Under the pieces are notes generated by a model. The model had not been told where the DNA came from. It saw only the letters and a list, made by a program, of their open reading frames with translations, and ran no database searches. The position numbers and the translations under genes were made by a program. A stretch of DNA of 64,000 bases from Chloroflexota bacterium (GTDB taxonomy: Bacteria; Chloroflexota; Anaerolineae; Anaerolineales; Villigracilaceae). Where the stretch lies: contig JACRPQ010000006.1 in the NCBI GenBank assembly GCA_016223135.1, positions 248,001 through 312,000 of the forward strand, read 5' to 3'. Below are positions 33,028 through 43,038 of the stretch, in pieces (positions within the stretch are counted from its first letter, which is position 1; every line of letters starts with the position of its first letter).

Positions 33028-33963
33028 TTACAGCGAAACCAACTTCTTCAACGCCTCGTGCGTTTCCTTCACCGCTGCGGCGGATTTTTCGAGCATGGCT
33101 TTTTCTGCGTCATCCAGCGTGTACTCGATGATTTTCTCCATGCCGTTGGCGCCAAGCATGACCGGCACGCCGAAGAACATATCACGCAAGCCATATTCGC
33201 CGTCCATATACGCCGCGCACGGAACGATCAAATGCTTGTTCTTGAGAATGGCTTCCGCCATTTGAGCGCAGGCGGCAGAAGGGGCGTAGAACGCCGAGCC
33301 GGTCTTGAGCAGGTTGACAATCTCACCGCCGCCCTTGCGCGTGCGATTGACGATTGCCTCCAAGCGATCAGCGGGCAGATATTCCCGCAGCGGAATCCCG
33401 GCGATGTTCGAATGCCGCGTGAGCGGAACCATCTCGTCGCCGTGACCGCCCAGAACGTAACAGTCAATGTTTTCCACACTCACGCCGGTTTCCATCGCCA
33501 CGAATGCCCGCATGCGGGCGGAATCCAAAATCCCCGCCTGCCCCACCACGCGGTTGCGCGGCAAACCGGTCTTCTTCATCGTCAGATACGCCATCGTGTC
33601 GAGCGGGTTGGTCAGTACGATGTAGAAAGCGTCCGGCGAATATTTCAACGTCTCCGTTGCGGCTTTCCCGACGATCTCGGCATTGGCAGACAACAAATCA
33701 TCACGGCTCATACCCGGCTTGCGCGGCAAGCCTGCCGTGATGATGATGATGTCGGAGCCCTTGGTGGCGGCATAATCGTTTGCGCCCACAATCTCCACAT
33801 CCTTACCGATAATCGGCATCGCTTCCAGCATGTCGAGCGCTTTGCCTTGGGGCATCCCCTCCACCACATCCACCAAAACCAGGTCAGCCAGTTCGCGCTC
33901 CGCCAGCCAGTGTGCCGTAGTTGCGCCGGTCATCCCAGCGCCGATAATGGAAATCTTCTTCAT
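33028..33963 (-). CDS. mdh: Malate dehydrogenase (LDH-like)
   Basis: MKKISIIGAGMTGATTAHWLAE; TAGLPRKPGMSRDDLL; VLGGHGDEMVPL. Confidence 0.95.
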   Translation of the reverse strand: MKKISIIGAGMTGATTAHWLAERELADLVLVDVVEGMPQGKALDMLEAMPIIGKDVEIVGANDYAATKGSDIIIITAGLPRKPGMSRDDLLSANAEIVGKAATETLKYSPDAFYIVLTNPLDTMAYLTMKKTGLPRNRVVGQAGILDSARMRAFVAMETGVSVENIDCYVLGGHGDEMVPLTRHSNIAGIPLREYLPADRLEAIVNRTRKGGGEIVNLLKTGSAFYAPSAACAQMAEAILKNKHLIVPCAAYMDGEYGLRDMFFGVPVMLGANGMEKIIEYTLDDAEKAMLEKSAAAVKETHEALKKLVSL

Positions 33964-34064
33964 GGATCCTCCAGATAATACGATGTATACGAATTTTATC
34001 CGAAAACCAGCCCTGACACAGTATAATTTGTCATTGGTTTGACGTGACTCACTACCGACAAGAA

Positions 34065-34092
34065 AACGGTGACGCCTGCGGGCGTCACCGTT
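34065..34092 (-). terminator. trxB terminator
   Basis: aacggtgacgcctgcgggcgtcaccgtt. Confidence 0.75.
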
Positions 34093-34108
34093 CGCTTCTT
34101 TCCTGACC

Positions 34109-35050
34109 TTATTCCGATTCTGCTTCGAGGAGCCTTGTCGCAGAAATCGCTGCCGCCGCCCCCATCCCCGCCGAGGTGATGACCTGGCGGAAATGCGGAT
34201 CTGCCGCCTCTCCCGCCGCAAACACCCCGCGGACGTTCGTCTCCATCTTTTCATTGACCTTGATATAGCCCAGGTCGGTCATCTCCAACTGTCCCTTGAA
34301 CATCTGCGTGTTTGGCGTATGACCGATGAAGATGAAGAGACCATCCGTCTCCAGCGTGGACTCTTCGCCGGTCTTCACATTCTTGAGTTTCACGCCTTCG
34401 AGTTTTTCCGTGCCAATCGCCTCGGTGACCACCGTATCCCAGATGAACTTGATCTTTGGGTGATTCATGGCGCGCTTCTGAAGGATGGCGCCGGCGCGCA
34501 GGGTGTCGCGGCGATGGATAATGGTCACAGAAGAGGCGTAGCGCGTGATGAACAGCCCTTCTTCGAGCGCGCTGTCGCCGCCGCCCACCACAACCACCTT
34601 TTTATCCTTGAAGAACCAGCCGTCGCAGGTGGCGCAATACGACACGCCCCGCCCGGTCAACTCCACCTCGCCGGGAATGTTGAGGTGATTCGGGCTGGCG
34701 CCGGTGGCGATGATCAGCACATCGGCAAGATACTCGCCGCTATCGGTCGTCACCCGGAAGGGACGCTTCGAGAGGTCCACAGCGTTTGCCGTATCGAACT
34801 CGGTCACTGCGCCAAAGCGTTCCGCCTGCTTTTGGAACAACTCGCCCAGTTCGGCGCCGCCCACCCCCTCCGGAAAGCCCGGATAATTTTCGATGATGTG
34901 CGTCAGCGCCGCCTGACCGCCCAACTGCGTGCCGGTCAGCACCACAGGCTGGAGTTCTGCGCGTGCGGCATACAACGCGGCGGCATAGCCGGTCGGTCCC
35001 GATCCCAAAATCAATACTTTGACGTGTTTTGCATTTCCGTTTTCAGCCAT
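34109..35050 (-). CDS. trxB: Thioredoxin reductase
   Basis: ILGSGPTGYAAALYAARA; CATC redox motif (SYCATCDGWFFKDKKVVVVGGGDSA); FAAGEAAD. Confidence 0.95.
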   Translation of the reverse strand: MAENGNAKHVKVLILGSGPTGYAAALYAARAELQPVVLTGTQLGGQAALTHIIENYPGFPEGVGGAELGELFQKQAERFGAVTEFDTANAVDLSKRPFRVTTDSGEYLADVLIIATGASPNHLNIPGEVELTGRGVSYCATCDGWFFKDKKVVVVGGGDSALEEGLFITRYASSVTIIHRRDTLRAGAILQKRAMNHPKIKFIWDTVVTEAIGTEKLEGVKLKNVKTGEESTLETDGLFIFIGHTPNTQMFKGQLEMTDLGYIKVNEKMETNVRGVFAAGEAADPHFRQVITSAGMGAAAAISATRLLEAESE

Positions 35051-35250
35051 TCTTTATTCCTCTTGTTGTAAAGGCGTTTCCGCCCGAAATATCGCGTTAA
35101 CCGTAGTCAAGACAACGCTTCTCAAGCGTTCATTACGGCTTGCCTTTCTTTGGATGCACACAAAAGCGAAAAGTTGCGGCTCGCGTATGGCTTTACTGCA
35201 AAAAGGTCGTTTACCGCCAAGCCGCAGAACACGCGGAGATATACAATCTG

Positions 35251-35365
35251 GACTTACGAAAAATTGCTTTCTTGTCCGCTAATCTGCACCAATCTTCGCG
35301 AATTTTGAACGAATTAGCGCAGATTAGCGAAGATTGAGGGATTAAGTTCAGGTTTTGCGTAAGTC
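35251..35365. mobile_element. MITE-like element, family A (copy 2)
   Basis: gacttacgaaaaattgctttcttgtccgctaatctgc...agattagcgaagattg...ttttgcgtaagtc. Confidence 0.7.
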
Positions 35366-35380
35366 AAGACAACAACTCTC

Positions 35381-35477
35381 TACCGTACATTTCTCTCGTG
35401 AAAAACCCTAAAGGTCTTTTTGGAAATTCTCAAATTCACGAAGGGAAAGCAGACCTTTAGGGTTTCTGTGTACGGTA
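35381..35477. repeat. Palindromic element, family E (full copy)
   Basis: taccgtaca...accctaaaggtct / agacctttagggtttctgtgtacggta. Confidence 0.7.
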
Positions 35478-35540
35478 AAGAATACAACAATAATAAAAAA
35501 ACTCTGCGCTCTCCGCGGTGATTTTTTGCAGCGGAGTCCG

Positions 35541-36827
35541 CTATTCCTTCACCCGTTCCAACTTGGCGCCCAGCGCCTGCAACTTCTTGTCCACGTCCTG
35601 ATAGCCGCGCTCGATTTGACCGATGTTGCGTACCACCGACGTGCCCTTTGCCGCCAGCGCCGCCAGCAGCAGGGACATGCCAGCGCGAATATCGGGGCTT
35701 TCGAGGTTTTCACCGTAGAGTTGATTCGGTCCCTGCACCAGGCAGCGATAGGGGTCGCACAAGATGATGCGCGCGCCCATGCCCACCAGTTTATCGGTGA
35801 AATACATGCGCCCGGAAAACATCCAGTCATGGAACATAATCGAACCGCTGGCTTGAGTCGCCACCGTGATGGCAATGCTAATCAAGTCGGTTGGGAAGGC
35901 GGGCCACACGTTGGTTTTGACTTCGGGAATCGCGCCATCCAAATCAGGCACAATGCAAAGTTCCTGTTCGGCTGGCACGATGATGTCGTCGCCTTCCACA
36001 TTCCAGCGCACGCCCATCCGCTCGAAGACGTGGGCAATCATCCCCAGGTTTTCCACGCCGGCGTTTTTGATGCGCACCGTGCCGTGCGTCACCGCCGCCG
36101 CGCCGATGAAACTGACCACCTCCAGATAATCGGGTCCAATCGTAAATTCGCCGCCGTGCAGTTTTGGCACACCGTGAATGCGGAGCGTATTCGAGCCAAT
36201 CTCTTCGATCTGCGCGCCCAGCGCATTCAGAAAATGACATAACTCCTGCACGTGCGGCTCTGAGGCGGCGTTGCGGATGATCGTCTCTCCCTTCGCCGTC
36301 ACCGCCGCCATAATGGCATTCTCCGTCGCAGTGACGCTGGCTTCATCCATCAGGAAATCCGCGCCGCGCAATCCTTTTGATTTGAAGAAAAAGCCGCGCT
36401 CGTATTGCACCTCCGCGCCGAGCGCGCGCAAGGCGAGAATGTGCGTGTCGAGGCGGCGGCGTCCGATGACATCGCCGCCGGGGGGAGGCAGTTTGAACTC
36501 GCCCACCCGCGCCGACATCGGTCCCGCCACGAGGATGGAAGCGCGAATGCGGCGGCAAAGGTCCGGGTCGAGGTCAGCCGGTCTCAGGTCCCGGGTGGTG
36601 ATGCGCCACGCAGTGGCGTCCAATTCCTCCACCTGCGCGCCGAGGCTTTCGATAAGATGCCGCATCACCAACACATCTTTGATGCGCGGAATGTTCCGCA
36701 AAACGACAGGCTCTTCGGTCAGCAAACATGCGGCGAGCAGGGGCAGTGCGGCGTTTTTGTTTCCTGCGGGTGAAACCTCGCCGTTCAGCGGCACCCCGCC
36801 TTCGATAACGAATTTTTCCATGATCAT
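35541..36827 (-). CDS. murA: UDP-N-acetylglucosamine 1-carboxyvinyltransferase
   Basis: 'LNGEVSPAGNKNAALPLLAACLLTEEPVVLRNIPRIKDV'; 'RAGMSLLLAALAAKGTSVVRNIGQIERGY'. Confidence 0.95.
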   Translation of the reverse strand: MIMEKFVIEGGVPLNGEVSPAGNKNAALPLLAACLLTEEPVVLRNIPRIKDVLVMRHLIESLGAQVEELDATAWRITTRDLRPADLDPDLCRRIRASILVAGPMSARVGEFKLPPPGGDVIGRRRLDTHILALRALGAEVQYERGFFFKSKGLRGADFLMDEASVTATENAIMAAVTAKGETIIRNAASEPHVQELCHFLNALGAQIEEIGSNTLRIHGVPKLHGGEFTIGPDYLEVVSFIGAAAVTHGTVRIKNAGVENLGMIAHVFERMGVRWNVEGDDIIVPAEQELCIVPDLDGAIPEVKTNVWPAFPTDLISIAITVATQASGSIMFHDWMFSGRMYFTDKLVGMGARIILCDPYRCLVQGPNQLYGENLESPDIRAGMSLLLAALAAKGTSVVRNIGQIERGYQDVDKKLQALGAKLERVKE

Positions 36828-36947
36828 CTCCTGGGAAAGTTGCTGAAAATTGTAAGGCAGTTCACAATCTCATGCAAGCACATTACAGTTGACTTACACG
36901 AAAACCGGCAGGAGGCGCGCCCCCTGCTTTAGACTATAATAATAAAA

Positions 36948-37736
36948 ATGCAGTTTACTTGGCTTGTTCCCATCTTTCTTGGCTGGCTGGCGGGTTGGCT
37001 GGTGAATTACCTGGCAGATGTCTTGCCCCTCACCCGCCGCCTGAGTCAGCCTGCCTGTCTGCACTGTCAGACGCCCTTCGCGTGGAGCGATTATCTGACC
37101 CTGCGCGCCTGCCGCACCTGTGGGACGCGGCGCAGCCTGCGCGCATGGATTGTGCCGATTCTCGCCGCCGCTTCTTTTCTGTACCTGTGGCTGTTCCCCC
37201 GCCCCGGGCTGGGTCTGCCCCTCAGCCTGATCGTCCTCACCTATTTCGGCGTCATCATCGTGATTGACCTCGAACACCGCCTCATCCTGTTCCCCACCGT
37301 GATCGCCGGCGCTGTGCTTGGACTGATCACCGGCACGTATCTTTTCAGCAAACAGGACGGCATTCTCGCGGGCCTGTTCACGTCCGTTTTGGGCGGAGTG
37401 GCTGGCTTCGCCATCATGTTCCTCTTTTACAAACTCGGCGAGGCGGTTGCCCGTTATCGCGCCCGCCGGATGCGCGCGGCAGGACAAGCCGAAGATGACG
37501 AGGAAGCGCTCGGCGGCGGAGACGTGTACTTGAGCGGCGTGCTCGGGCTGATGCTCGGTTGGCCCAACGTCATTTTGGGCATCACTGCCGGGGCGCTGGC
37601 GGGCGGCGCGATGGGGCTGCTCGCAATTGCTGCCTACCTCATTCAGCGCCGTTACGCCGAAAACAGCCTGATGACCTTCATGCCCTACGGTCCCGCGCTC
37701 GTGCTGGGAGCATTTTACATTTTGTATTTCTTCTAA
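36948..37736 (+). CDS. Prepilin peptidase (A24 family)
   Basis: Two CxxC pairs (CLHCQ, CRTCG), FGVIIVIDLEHRLI, GGGDVYLSGVLGLMLG. Confidence 0.92.
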   Translation: MQFTWLVPIFLGWLAGWLVNYLADVLPLTRRLSQPACLHCQTPFAWSDYLTLRACRTCGTRRSLRAWIVPILAAASFLYLWLFPRPGLGLPLSLIVLTYFGVIIVIDLEHRLILFPTVIAGAVLGLITGTYLFSKQDGILAGLFTSVLGGVAGFAIMFLFYKLGEAVARYRARRMRAAGQAEDDEEALGGGDVYLSGVLGLMLGWPNVILGITAGALAGGAMGLLAIAAYLIQRRYAENSLMTFMPYGPALVLGAFYILYFF

Positions 37737-37855
37737 TAGACTTTATCGGAATTAACTTTTTATCCACGAAGTTCACGAAGGAACACGAATTTCTCTTATT
37801 TTTTGTGAAAATTCGTGTCCTTCGTGGAAGATCCTCTTATTTCCGATAATGTCTA
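37737..37855. repeat. Palindromic TIR element, family G, directly after prepilin peptidase stop
   Basis: tagactttatcggaa...ttccgataatgtcta ends; inner tccacgaagttcacgaaggaacacgaatttc / gaaaattcgtgtccttcgtgga. Confidence 0.7.
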
Positions 37856-37971
37856 ATTTCCACTAGCTGATTGATTTACAAAAGTGTAAGTAATTTAGTA
37901 CGAATGTCTTATTGGGCTGGACAACTGAGCCGTTAAACTAGAAACAGGACTACTAGAGAACAGGAACGACC

Positions 37972-40032
37972 ATGAACCTCTTGAAATTCAATCCCCCAAA
38001 AAGCAAAGCGCAGGCAATTGTTGAGTTTGCAATTGTCCTGCCAGTTTTATTGTTGCTGGTGTATGGTTTGATTGAAACAGGGCGGCTGTTATTCATTTAT
38101 TCCTCCGTCAACAACGCCACTCGTCAAGCCGCGCGCTGGGGTTCAACTTCCGGCGGAAGCATACCGCACTATCAAGACTGCGCCGGCATTCGCGCTGCCG
38201 CCCAAGCCGGCGATTTTTTAAACGCCTTCGATGACGTAGACATCACCATCACCTACGACCATGGTCCCGGAACAACCTCTTACGACACCTGCGACGGATC
38301 AGTGGACACGGGCGTGACTCCCGCTCAAGGCGACCGCATCGTCGTGAGCGTCCAAGCCGACTACAACACCATTGTCCCCGACATTGTGCCAATCCTTTCA
38401 CGCACGGTAGCCGGCGGCAACCCCATCACCGCCACGAGTGCGCGCACACTGCTCCTGGAAGTTTTGGTCCAACCGCCAAAGGAACCCACCATCACGACAA
38501 TTCTCAGTGATCAGCCCGAGCCCTCCGAGCCGGGGCAATTGGTGGAAATCGTCGTCGAGGTCAGCGGCACCAAGACACCCCCTACAGGCACAGTGGAAAT
38601 CACCGGCGCAGACCAGAACTGTACCATCACGCTCGTCAGCGGTTCCAACAACACAAGCTCCGGCAGCTGCTTTGTGCGCTTCGATTCCATCGGCGACAAG
38701 ACCCTCACTGCTACGTACACCGGCGATTCCAAACACGATCCCAGCGATGACACCGAGACTCATAGTGTCTGGGGACCGACGACAACAACCCTGACCACAT
38801 CGCCCAATCCCTCGCTCATCAACACCTCGGTCACTCTGCAGGTCAGCGTAACCAGCGCCTACGGAACCCCCACCGGCACGGTGGACATCACCATGGGCAG
38901 TACGTCTATTTGCACCATCACCCTCTCCGGCGGGACGGGCTCCTGCACTTACACCTTTACCAGCGACGGCGACAAAATATTGACCGCCTCGTACAACCGC
39001 GCAAACGATGCCTTTTTCTTCAATAGCTCCGATACGCATACGCACCGTGTGTTCCTGCCCGGCGAAACCACCACCACCATTACCACCTCGCCTTCGCCCT
39101 CGCTGGTCAATCAGCAGGTGACCATTACGGTCAACGTCACCAGCACCTCCACGCCTACCGGCACTGTAGCGGTGACCACCGGCGGAACACCGGTCTGCAC
39201 CATCAACCTTTCCGGCGGAACAGGCACCTGCACTACCACCTTCAGCACCGTCGGCAACCGCACATTGACCGCCACCTACACCCCGGATTCAGCCTTCTTC
39301 CTGGGCAGCAGCGGAAGCGTCAATCACAGCGTCCAACTGCCGCCCACCACTACCACCCTCACCACCACCAATGCGCCGCCATATCTGGTCGGGCAAACCA
39401 TCAACCTGAATGTGACCGTTCAAAATGCGCCCGGCGGTTCTACCGTCACCCCCACAGGCACGGTGACCATCAGCGGACAAAGTTCGGGCTGTACGACGCC
39501 CATCACGCTGGTCAATGGCAGCGGCTCCTGCACCGTGACCTTTAGCACAGCCGGCTCCAAAACGCTGACCGCCACCTACAGCGGTGACGCCGGTCACGCT
39601 GCCAGCACCGGCACGCTGACCCTCACCGTAACGACCTCGGCGGTTACAGGATGCAATACCGTCACACTTGGCTTGCTGCGGCAAAGCGGCGGCAGTATGA
39701 CTGTCACCATCAACAACCCGCTCACCGAGTTCCTGCAAATCGCCAACGTGACCGTCACCTGGAACCATGACAAGGGTCATCAAACCGGCAGCGACAAAAC
39801 CCTGCGCCTGCAAAGCGTCAGTCTTGGCAGCGTGTTCTGGACCGGAGATGAACCGGGACCGACCTCCACCATCACGCCTACTTCTGCGATTTTCATTCCT
39901 CCCGGTACATCCACGCTGACGTTCACCTTCCATCAGGTCTTCGACCGCTGGGATAACACAGAACAAGTCACCATCAACTTGTCCACCCCGGGCTGCGAGA
40001 GTGTGGTTTTGTTCCAGAATCAACATGAATAA
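37972..40032 (+). CDS. TadE-like pseudopilin domain fused to four bacterial Ig-like repeats
   Basis: N-terminal 'SKAQAIVEFAIVLPVLLLLVYGLIETGRLLFIYSSVNNATRQAARWG'; four PTGTV.I......TLTATY repeats. Confidence 0.88.
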   Translation: MNLLKFNPPKSKAQAIVEFAIVLPVLLLLVYGLIETGRLLFIYSSVNNATRQAARWGSTSGGSIPHYQDCAGIRAAAQAGDFLNAFDDVDITITYDHGPGTTSYDTCDGSVDTGVTPAQGDRIVVSVQADYNTIVPDIVPILSRTVAGGNPITATSARTLLLEVLVQPPKEPTITTILSDQPEPSEPGQLVEIVVEVSGTKTPPTGTVEITGADQNCTITLVSGSNNTSSGSCFVRFDSIGDKTLTATYTGDSKHDPSDDTETHSVWGPTTTTLTTSPNPSLINTSVTLQVSVTSAYGTPTGTVDITMGSTSICTITLSGGTGSCTYTFTSDGDKILTASYNRANDAFFFNSSDTHTHRVFLPGETTTTITTSPSPSLVNQQVTITVNVTSTSTPTGTVAVTTGGTPVCTINLSGGTGTCTTTFSTVGNRTLTATYTPDSAFFLGSSGSVNHSVQLPPTTTTLTTTNAPPYLVGQTINLNVTVQNAPGGSTVTPTGTVTISGQSSGCTTPITLVNGSGSCTVTFSTAGSKTLTATYSGDAGHAASTGTLTLTVTTSAVTGCNTVTLGLLRQSGGSMTVTINNPLTEFLQIANVTVTWNHDKGHQTGSDKTLRLQSVSLGSVFWTGDEPGPTSTITPTSAIFIPPGTSTLTFTFHQVFDRWDNTEQVTINLSTPGCESVVLFQNQHE

Positions 40033-40117
40033 CTCACCCTATGCAATCCATTCGTAGCGCAACATTTATGTCGCCTGAAAACGCGAGATAAATCTCGCGC
40101 TACCGTATAAGGTGAGT
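40032..40117. mobile_element. MITE-like element, family D (copy 1), 86 bp with 5-bp target duplication
   Basis: GAATA|ACTCACC...GGTGAGT|GAATA; internal hairpins acatttatgt and cgcgagataaatctcgcg. Confidence 0.8.
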
Positions 40118-40138
40118 GAATAAAAGAGAGTGTGTCAG

Positions 40139-40588
40139 ATGAGAATGAAAATAAACCGTTCCGAACGCGGACAATCGCTGGTGGAATTTGCCATCAGCCT
40201 GGTAGTGATTCTTTTCCTGCTGGCGGGGGCGGTGGAATTTGGTCTCGCGCTCTTCCAATACATCCAACTGCGCGACGCGGCGCAGGAGGGCGCGGTGTAT
40301 GGCTCGATCTGCCCCAGAGACCCAGCAAAAATTGAAGCACGGGTGCGCAACCACTCTTCGTCTCCTGTTGACCTTTCTGTTAGCAGCGGTTCCGAAGCCG
40401 TAACTGTCAAGGTGGAAGGCAACGATGGCGAAGGCGGCGACGGCATCTCTGTGGAAGTGTCCTACAACCATCAAGTCTTCATGCCGTTTGGCACCTTGTT
40501 CACCGCCCCGAAGAACACCATTCTCATCCAGGCGCGGGTCATCAACACAATTCTTGACGTTGACATGAGCAAGCCAGCCTGTCAGTAA
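40139..40588 (+). CDS. TadE-family pseudopilin-like protein
   Basis: 'SERGQSLVEFAISLVVILFLLAGAVEFGLALFQYIQLRDAAQEGA'. Confidence 0.9.
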   Translation: MRMKINRSERGQSLVEFAISLVVILFLLAGAVEFGLALFQYIQLRDAAQEGAVYGSICPRDPAKIEARVRNHSSSPVDLSVSSGSEAVTVKVEGNDGEGGDGISVEVSYNHQVFMPFGTLFTAPKNTILIQARVINTILDVDMSKPACQ

Positions 40589-40603
40589 CTGATGTTATGC
40601 GCC

Positions 40604-40676
40604 GTCCCGAAGGTTTCAAGGAGCCTTCGGGACGTTTTGATTTTGAAAAAAGAGCCTCCCATGTTGGGAGGTTCTT
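40604..40676. terminator. Two consecutive hairpins (second terminator-like)
   Basis: cgtcccgaaggtttcaaggagccttcgggacg and gagcctcccatgttgggaggttctttttt. Confidence 0.7.
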
Positions 40677-41124
40677 TTTTGCCACCCATCGGGTATAATC
40701 TCGGCGCATATTTTCACTTGGAGGTGAAGCGGCACAATTTCACGGGAAAGACAGCGCACGGACCCCGCGTATCGCGGGGTTGACGAGGATAAGGGTTCTC
40801 CATCGCAGGATGGAGTTAATCCTTCCCTCACCCCTGCCCCTCTCCCACTGGGAGAGGGATGTTCGAAGGACAGGGTGAGGGTTGGAAAAAATCGAAAGAT
40901 CAGCGGAAGCCCTTCGGGCGCGCCATCGCCCGTTTTCTTTCCCTCCGAACAAAAAACCCTGTCACAACGCCGCACGGGAAACCGCGCGGACAAAGCCTCA
41001 GGGAGTGGCAAATACATCATTGCGAAAAGCACAATACCAAAGCAATCTTCCCCACATAGAGGAGATTGCTTCATGGCGTCAGGACGCCATCGCAATGACA
41101 AAATCTTACTTTCGGAGGAATCCC

Positions 41125-42966
41125 ATGTGTGGAATCGTAGGCTACATCGGACCGCGCGACGCGGTGCCGATTATCATCAACGGCTTGAAACGGCTCGAAT
41201 ACCGCGGTTATGACTCGGCGGGAGTCGCTGTTTTGAGCGGAGACCGGATCGAGGTCCGCAGAGACGCGGGGAAGTTATCCCAGTTGATTGACCTCGTTGC
41301 CAAGTCGCCCATCGCCGGCGCGCCGGGCATCGGTCACACGCGTTGGGCAACGCACGGAGCGCCGTCGGCGCGCAACGCCCACCCGCATCTCGGGCAGACC
41401 AAGCGCGTGGTCGTCGTGCAAAACGGCATCGTCGAAAACTTCCTTGAACTCAAGGATGAACTGACCGCCGAAGGCGCGGAGTTTCAATCGGAGACTGACA
41501 CCGAAACCATCGTACATCTCGTGGAGCATTACCTTGCCAGCGGCATCGGGCTGGTGGAGGCGGCGCGCAAAACGTTCAACGACATTCAGGGCGCCAATGT
41601 GGTGGTGCTGATGTCTGCCGACGAGCCGGATAAAATCGTGACGGCGCGCATCGGCAACGCCGGCGGCGTGGTGATTGGCTTGGGGGAGGGCGAGAATTTC
41701 GTCGCCAGCGACATTCCCGCCATCATGGAACACACACGCAACGTCATCTTTTTGGAATCGCGGCAAATGGCAGTGGTCACGCGCGAGGCGGTCCATGTGG
41801 AGACGCTCGACGGCGCAAAAGTCAAACCGCAGGTTCATACCGTTTCGTGGGACCCGGTCGCGGCGGAGAAGGGCGAGTACCGCCACTTCATGCAGAAGGA
41901 AATCCATGAACAAGCGCGCGCCCTCACCGACACTCTGGCTGGACGCGTGGACTTCGCCAACGGAAAAATCCGTCTGCCCGATCTTCACCTGACCGAAGAC
42001 CTGGCGAAAAAAATCGAACGGATTTACATCACCGCATGCGGCACCGCCGCCTACGCGGGCATGGTCGGCAAGTACCTCATCGAGAAAATCGCCCGCATCC
42101 CCGTCGAGGTGGTGATTGGCTCGGAGTTCCGATACAGCGACCCCATCCTGAACGACCGCACGGTGGTCCTTGCCATTTCGCAATCCGGCGAGACCGCCGA
42201 CACCCTCGCCGCCATGGAAGAGGGACGCCGCAAAGGCGCGATTCTTTGGAGCATCGTCAACGCGATTGGCTCACAAGCCATGCGCATCGCCGACGGCTAC
42301 ATCTCGATGCAAACCGGACCTGAAATCGGCGTCGCCTCGACCAAAGCCTTCACCGCCCCGCTGGTGGATCAGTACATGCTGGCGATTCTGCTCGCCGACC
42401 TGCGCGGCACGCTCGACGACAAAACCCGCCGCGCGCTCGTCGCTGACCTGCGCCTCATCCCCGACCTGGTGGGCAGGACTCTCGAACGCGAAAGCGAAGT
42501 CGAGGCAGTCGCCCACATTCTCAAGGACATCCGCAACTGCCTGTATCTTGGGCGCGGCATCAACATGCCCATCGCCTACGAGGGCGCGTTGAAGTTGAAG
42601 GAAATTTCCTACATCCACGCCGAAGGCTACCCGGCCGGCGAGATGAAGCACGGTCCCATTGCATTGATTGACGAACACATGCCTGTGTTGTGCCTCGCAC
42701 CGAAAGACCCCTGGCACGAAAAGATGATTTCACAAATTCAGCAGGCAAAGGCGCGCGGCGGCGCAGTGATCGCCGTCGCCACCGACGGCGACGAACTGGT
42801 CAAAAGCATGGCAGACCACGTTCTTTGGATACCGGAAACGCCGTGGATGCTTTCGCCGGTCATCACCGTCATTCCGCTGCAGCTGCTGGCGTATCACATT
42901 GCCGCACTGCGCGGGCTGGATGTGGATCAGCCTCGGAATCTTGCCAAAAGCGTTACGGTGGAGTAG
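41125..42966 (+). CDS. glmS: Glutamine--fructose-6-phosphate aminotransferase (isomerizing)
   Basis: MCGIVGYIGPRDAVPIIINGLKRLEYRGYDSAGVA; SIS domains; C-terminal QPRNLAKSVTVE; RBS ggagg. Confidence 0.97.
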   Translation: MCGIVGYIGPRDAVPIIINGLKRLEYRGYDSAGVAVLSGDRIEVRRDAGKLSQLIDLVAKSPIAGAPGIGHTRWATHGAPSARNAHPHLGQTKRVVVVQNGIVENFLELKDELTAEGAEFQSETDTETIVHLVEHYLASGIGLVEAARKTFNDIQGANVVVLMSADEPDKIVTARIGNAGGVVIGLGEGENFVASDIPAIMEHTRNVIFLESRQMAVVTREAVHVETLDGAKVKPQVHTVSWDPVAAEKGEYRHFMQKEIHEQARALTDTLAGRVDFANGKIRLPDLHLTEDLAKKIERIYITACGTAAYAGMVGKYLIEKIARIPVEVVIGSEFRYSDPILNDRTVVLAISQSGETADTLAAMEEGRRKGAILWSIVNAIGSQAMRIADGYISMQTGPEIGVASTKAFTAPLVDQYMLAILLADLRGTLDDKTRRALVADLRLIPDLVGRTLERESEVEAVAHILKDIRNCLYLGRGINMPIAYEGALKLKEISYIHAEGYPAGEMKHGPIALIDEHMPVLCLAPKDPWHEKMISQIQQAKARGGAVIAVATDGDELVKSMADHVLWIPETPWMLSPVITVIPLQLLAYHIAALRGLDVDQPRNLAKSVTVE

Positions 42967-43038
42967 CACGTACAGGTCACGTTTGAAGCGCAGGCTGCCT
43001 TGCAAACGTGACCTATACCAGTCCTCGCAGTCTAGTAC

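Larger units (their letters stand above)
35193..35531. repeat. Family H element (copy 2) interrupted by nested family A and family E elements
   Basis: Left part tttactgcaaaaaggtcgtttaccgccaagccgcagaacacgcggagatatacaat; right part aataaaaaaactctgcgctctccgcggtgattttttgcag. Confidence 0.6.

Noticed and set aside
41040-41100. Novel element around agcaatcttccccacatagaggagattgcttc...tcgcaatgac
   Set aside because: Resembles a palindromic 'gagattgcttc/cgcaatgac' type common in many environmental genomes; a single copy here cannot support novelty.
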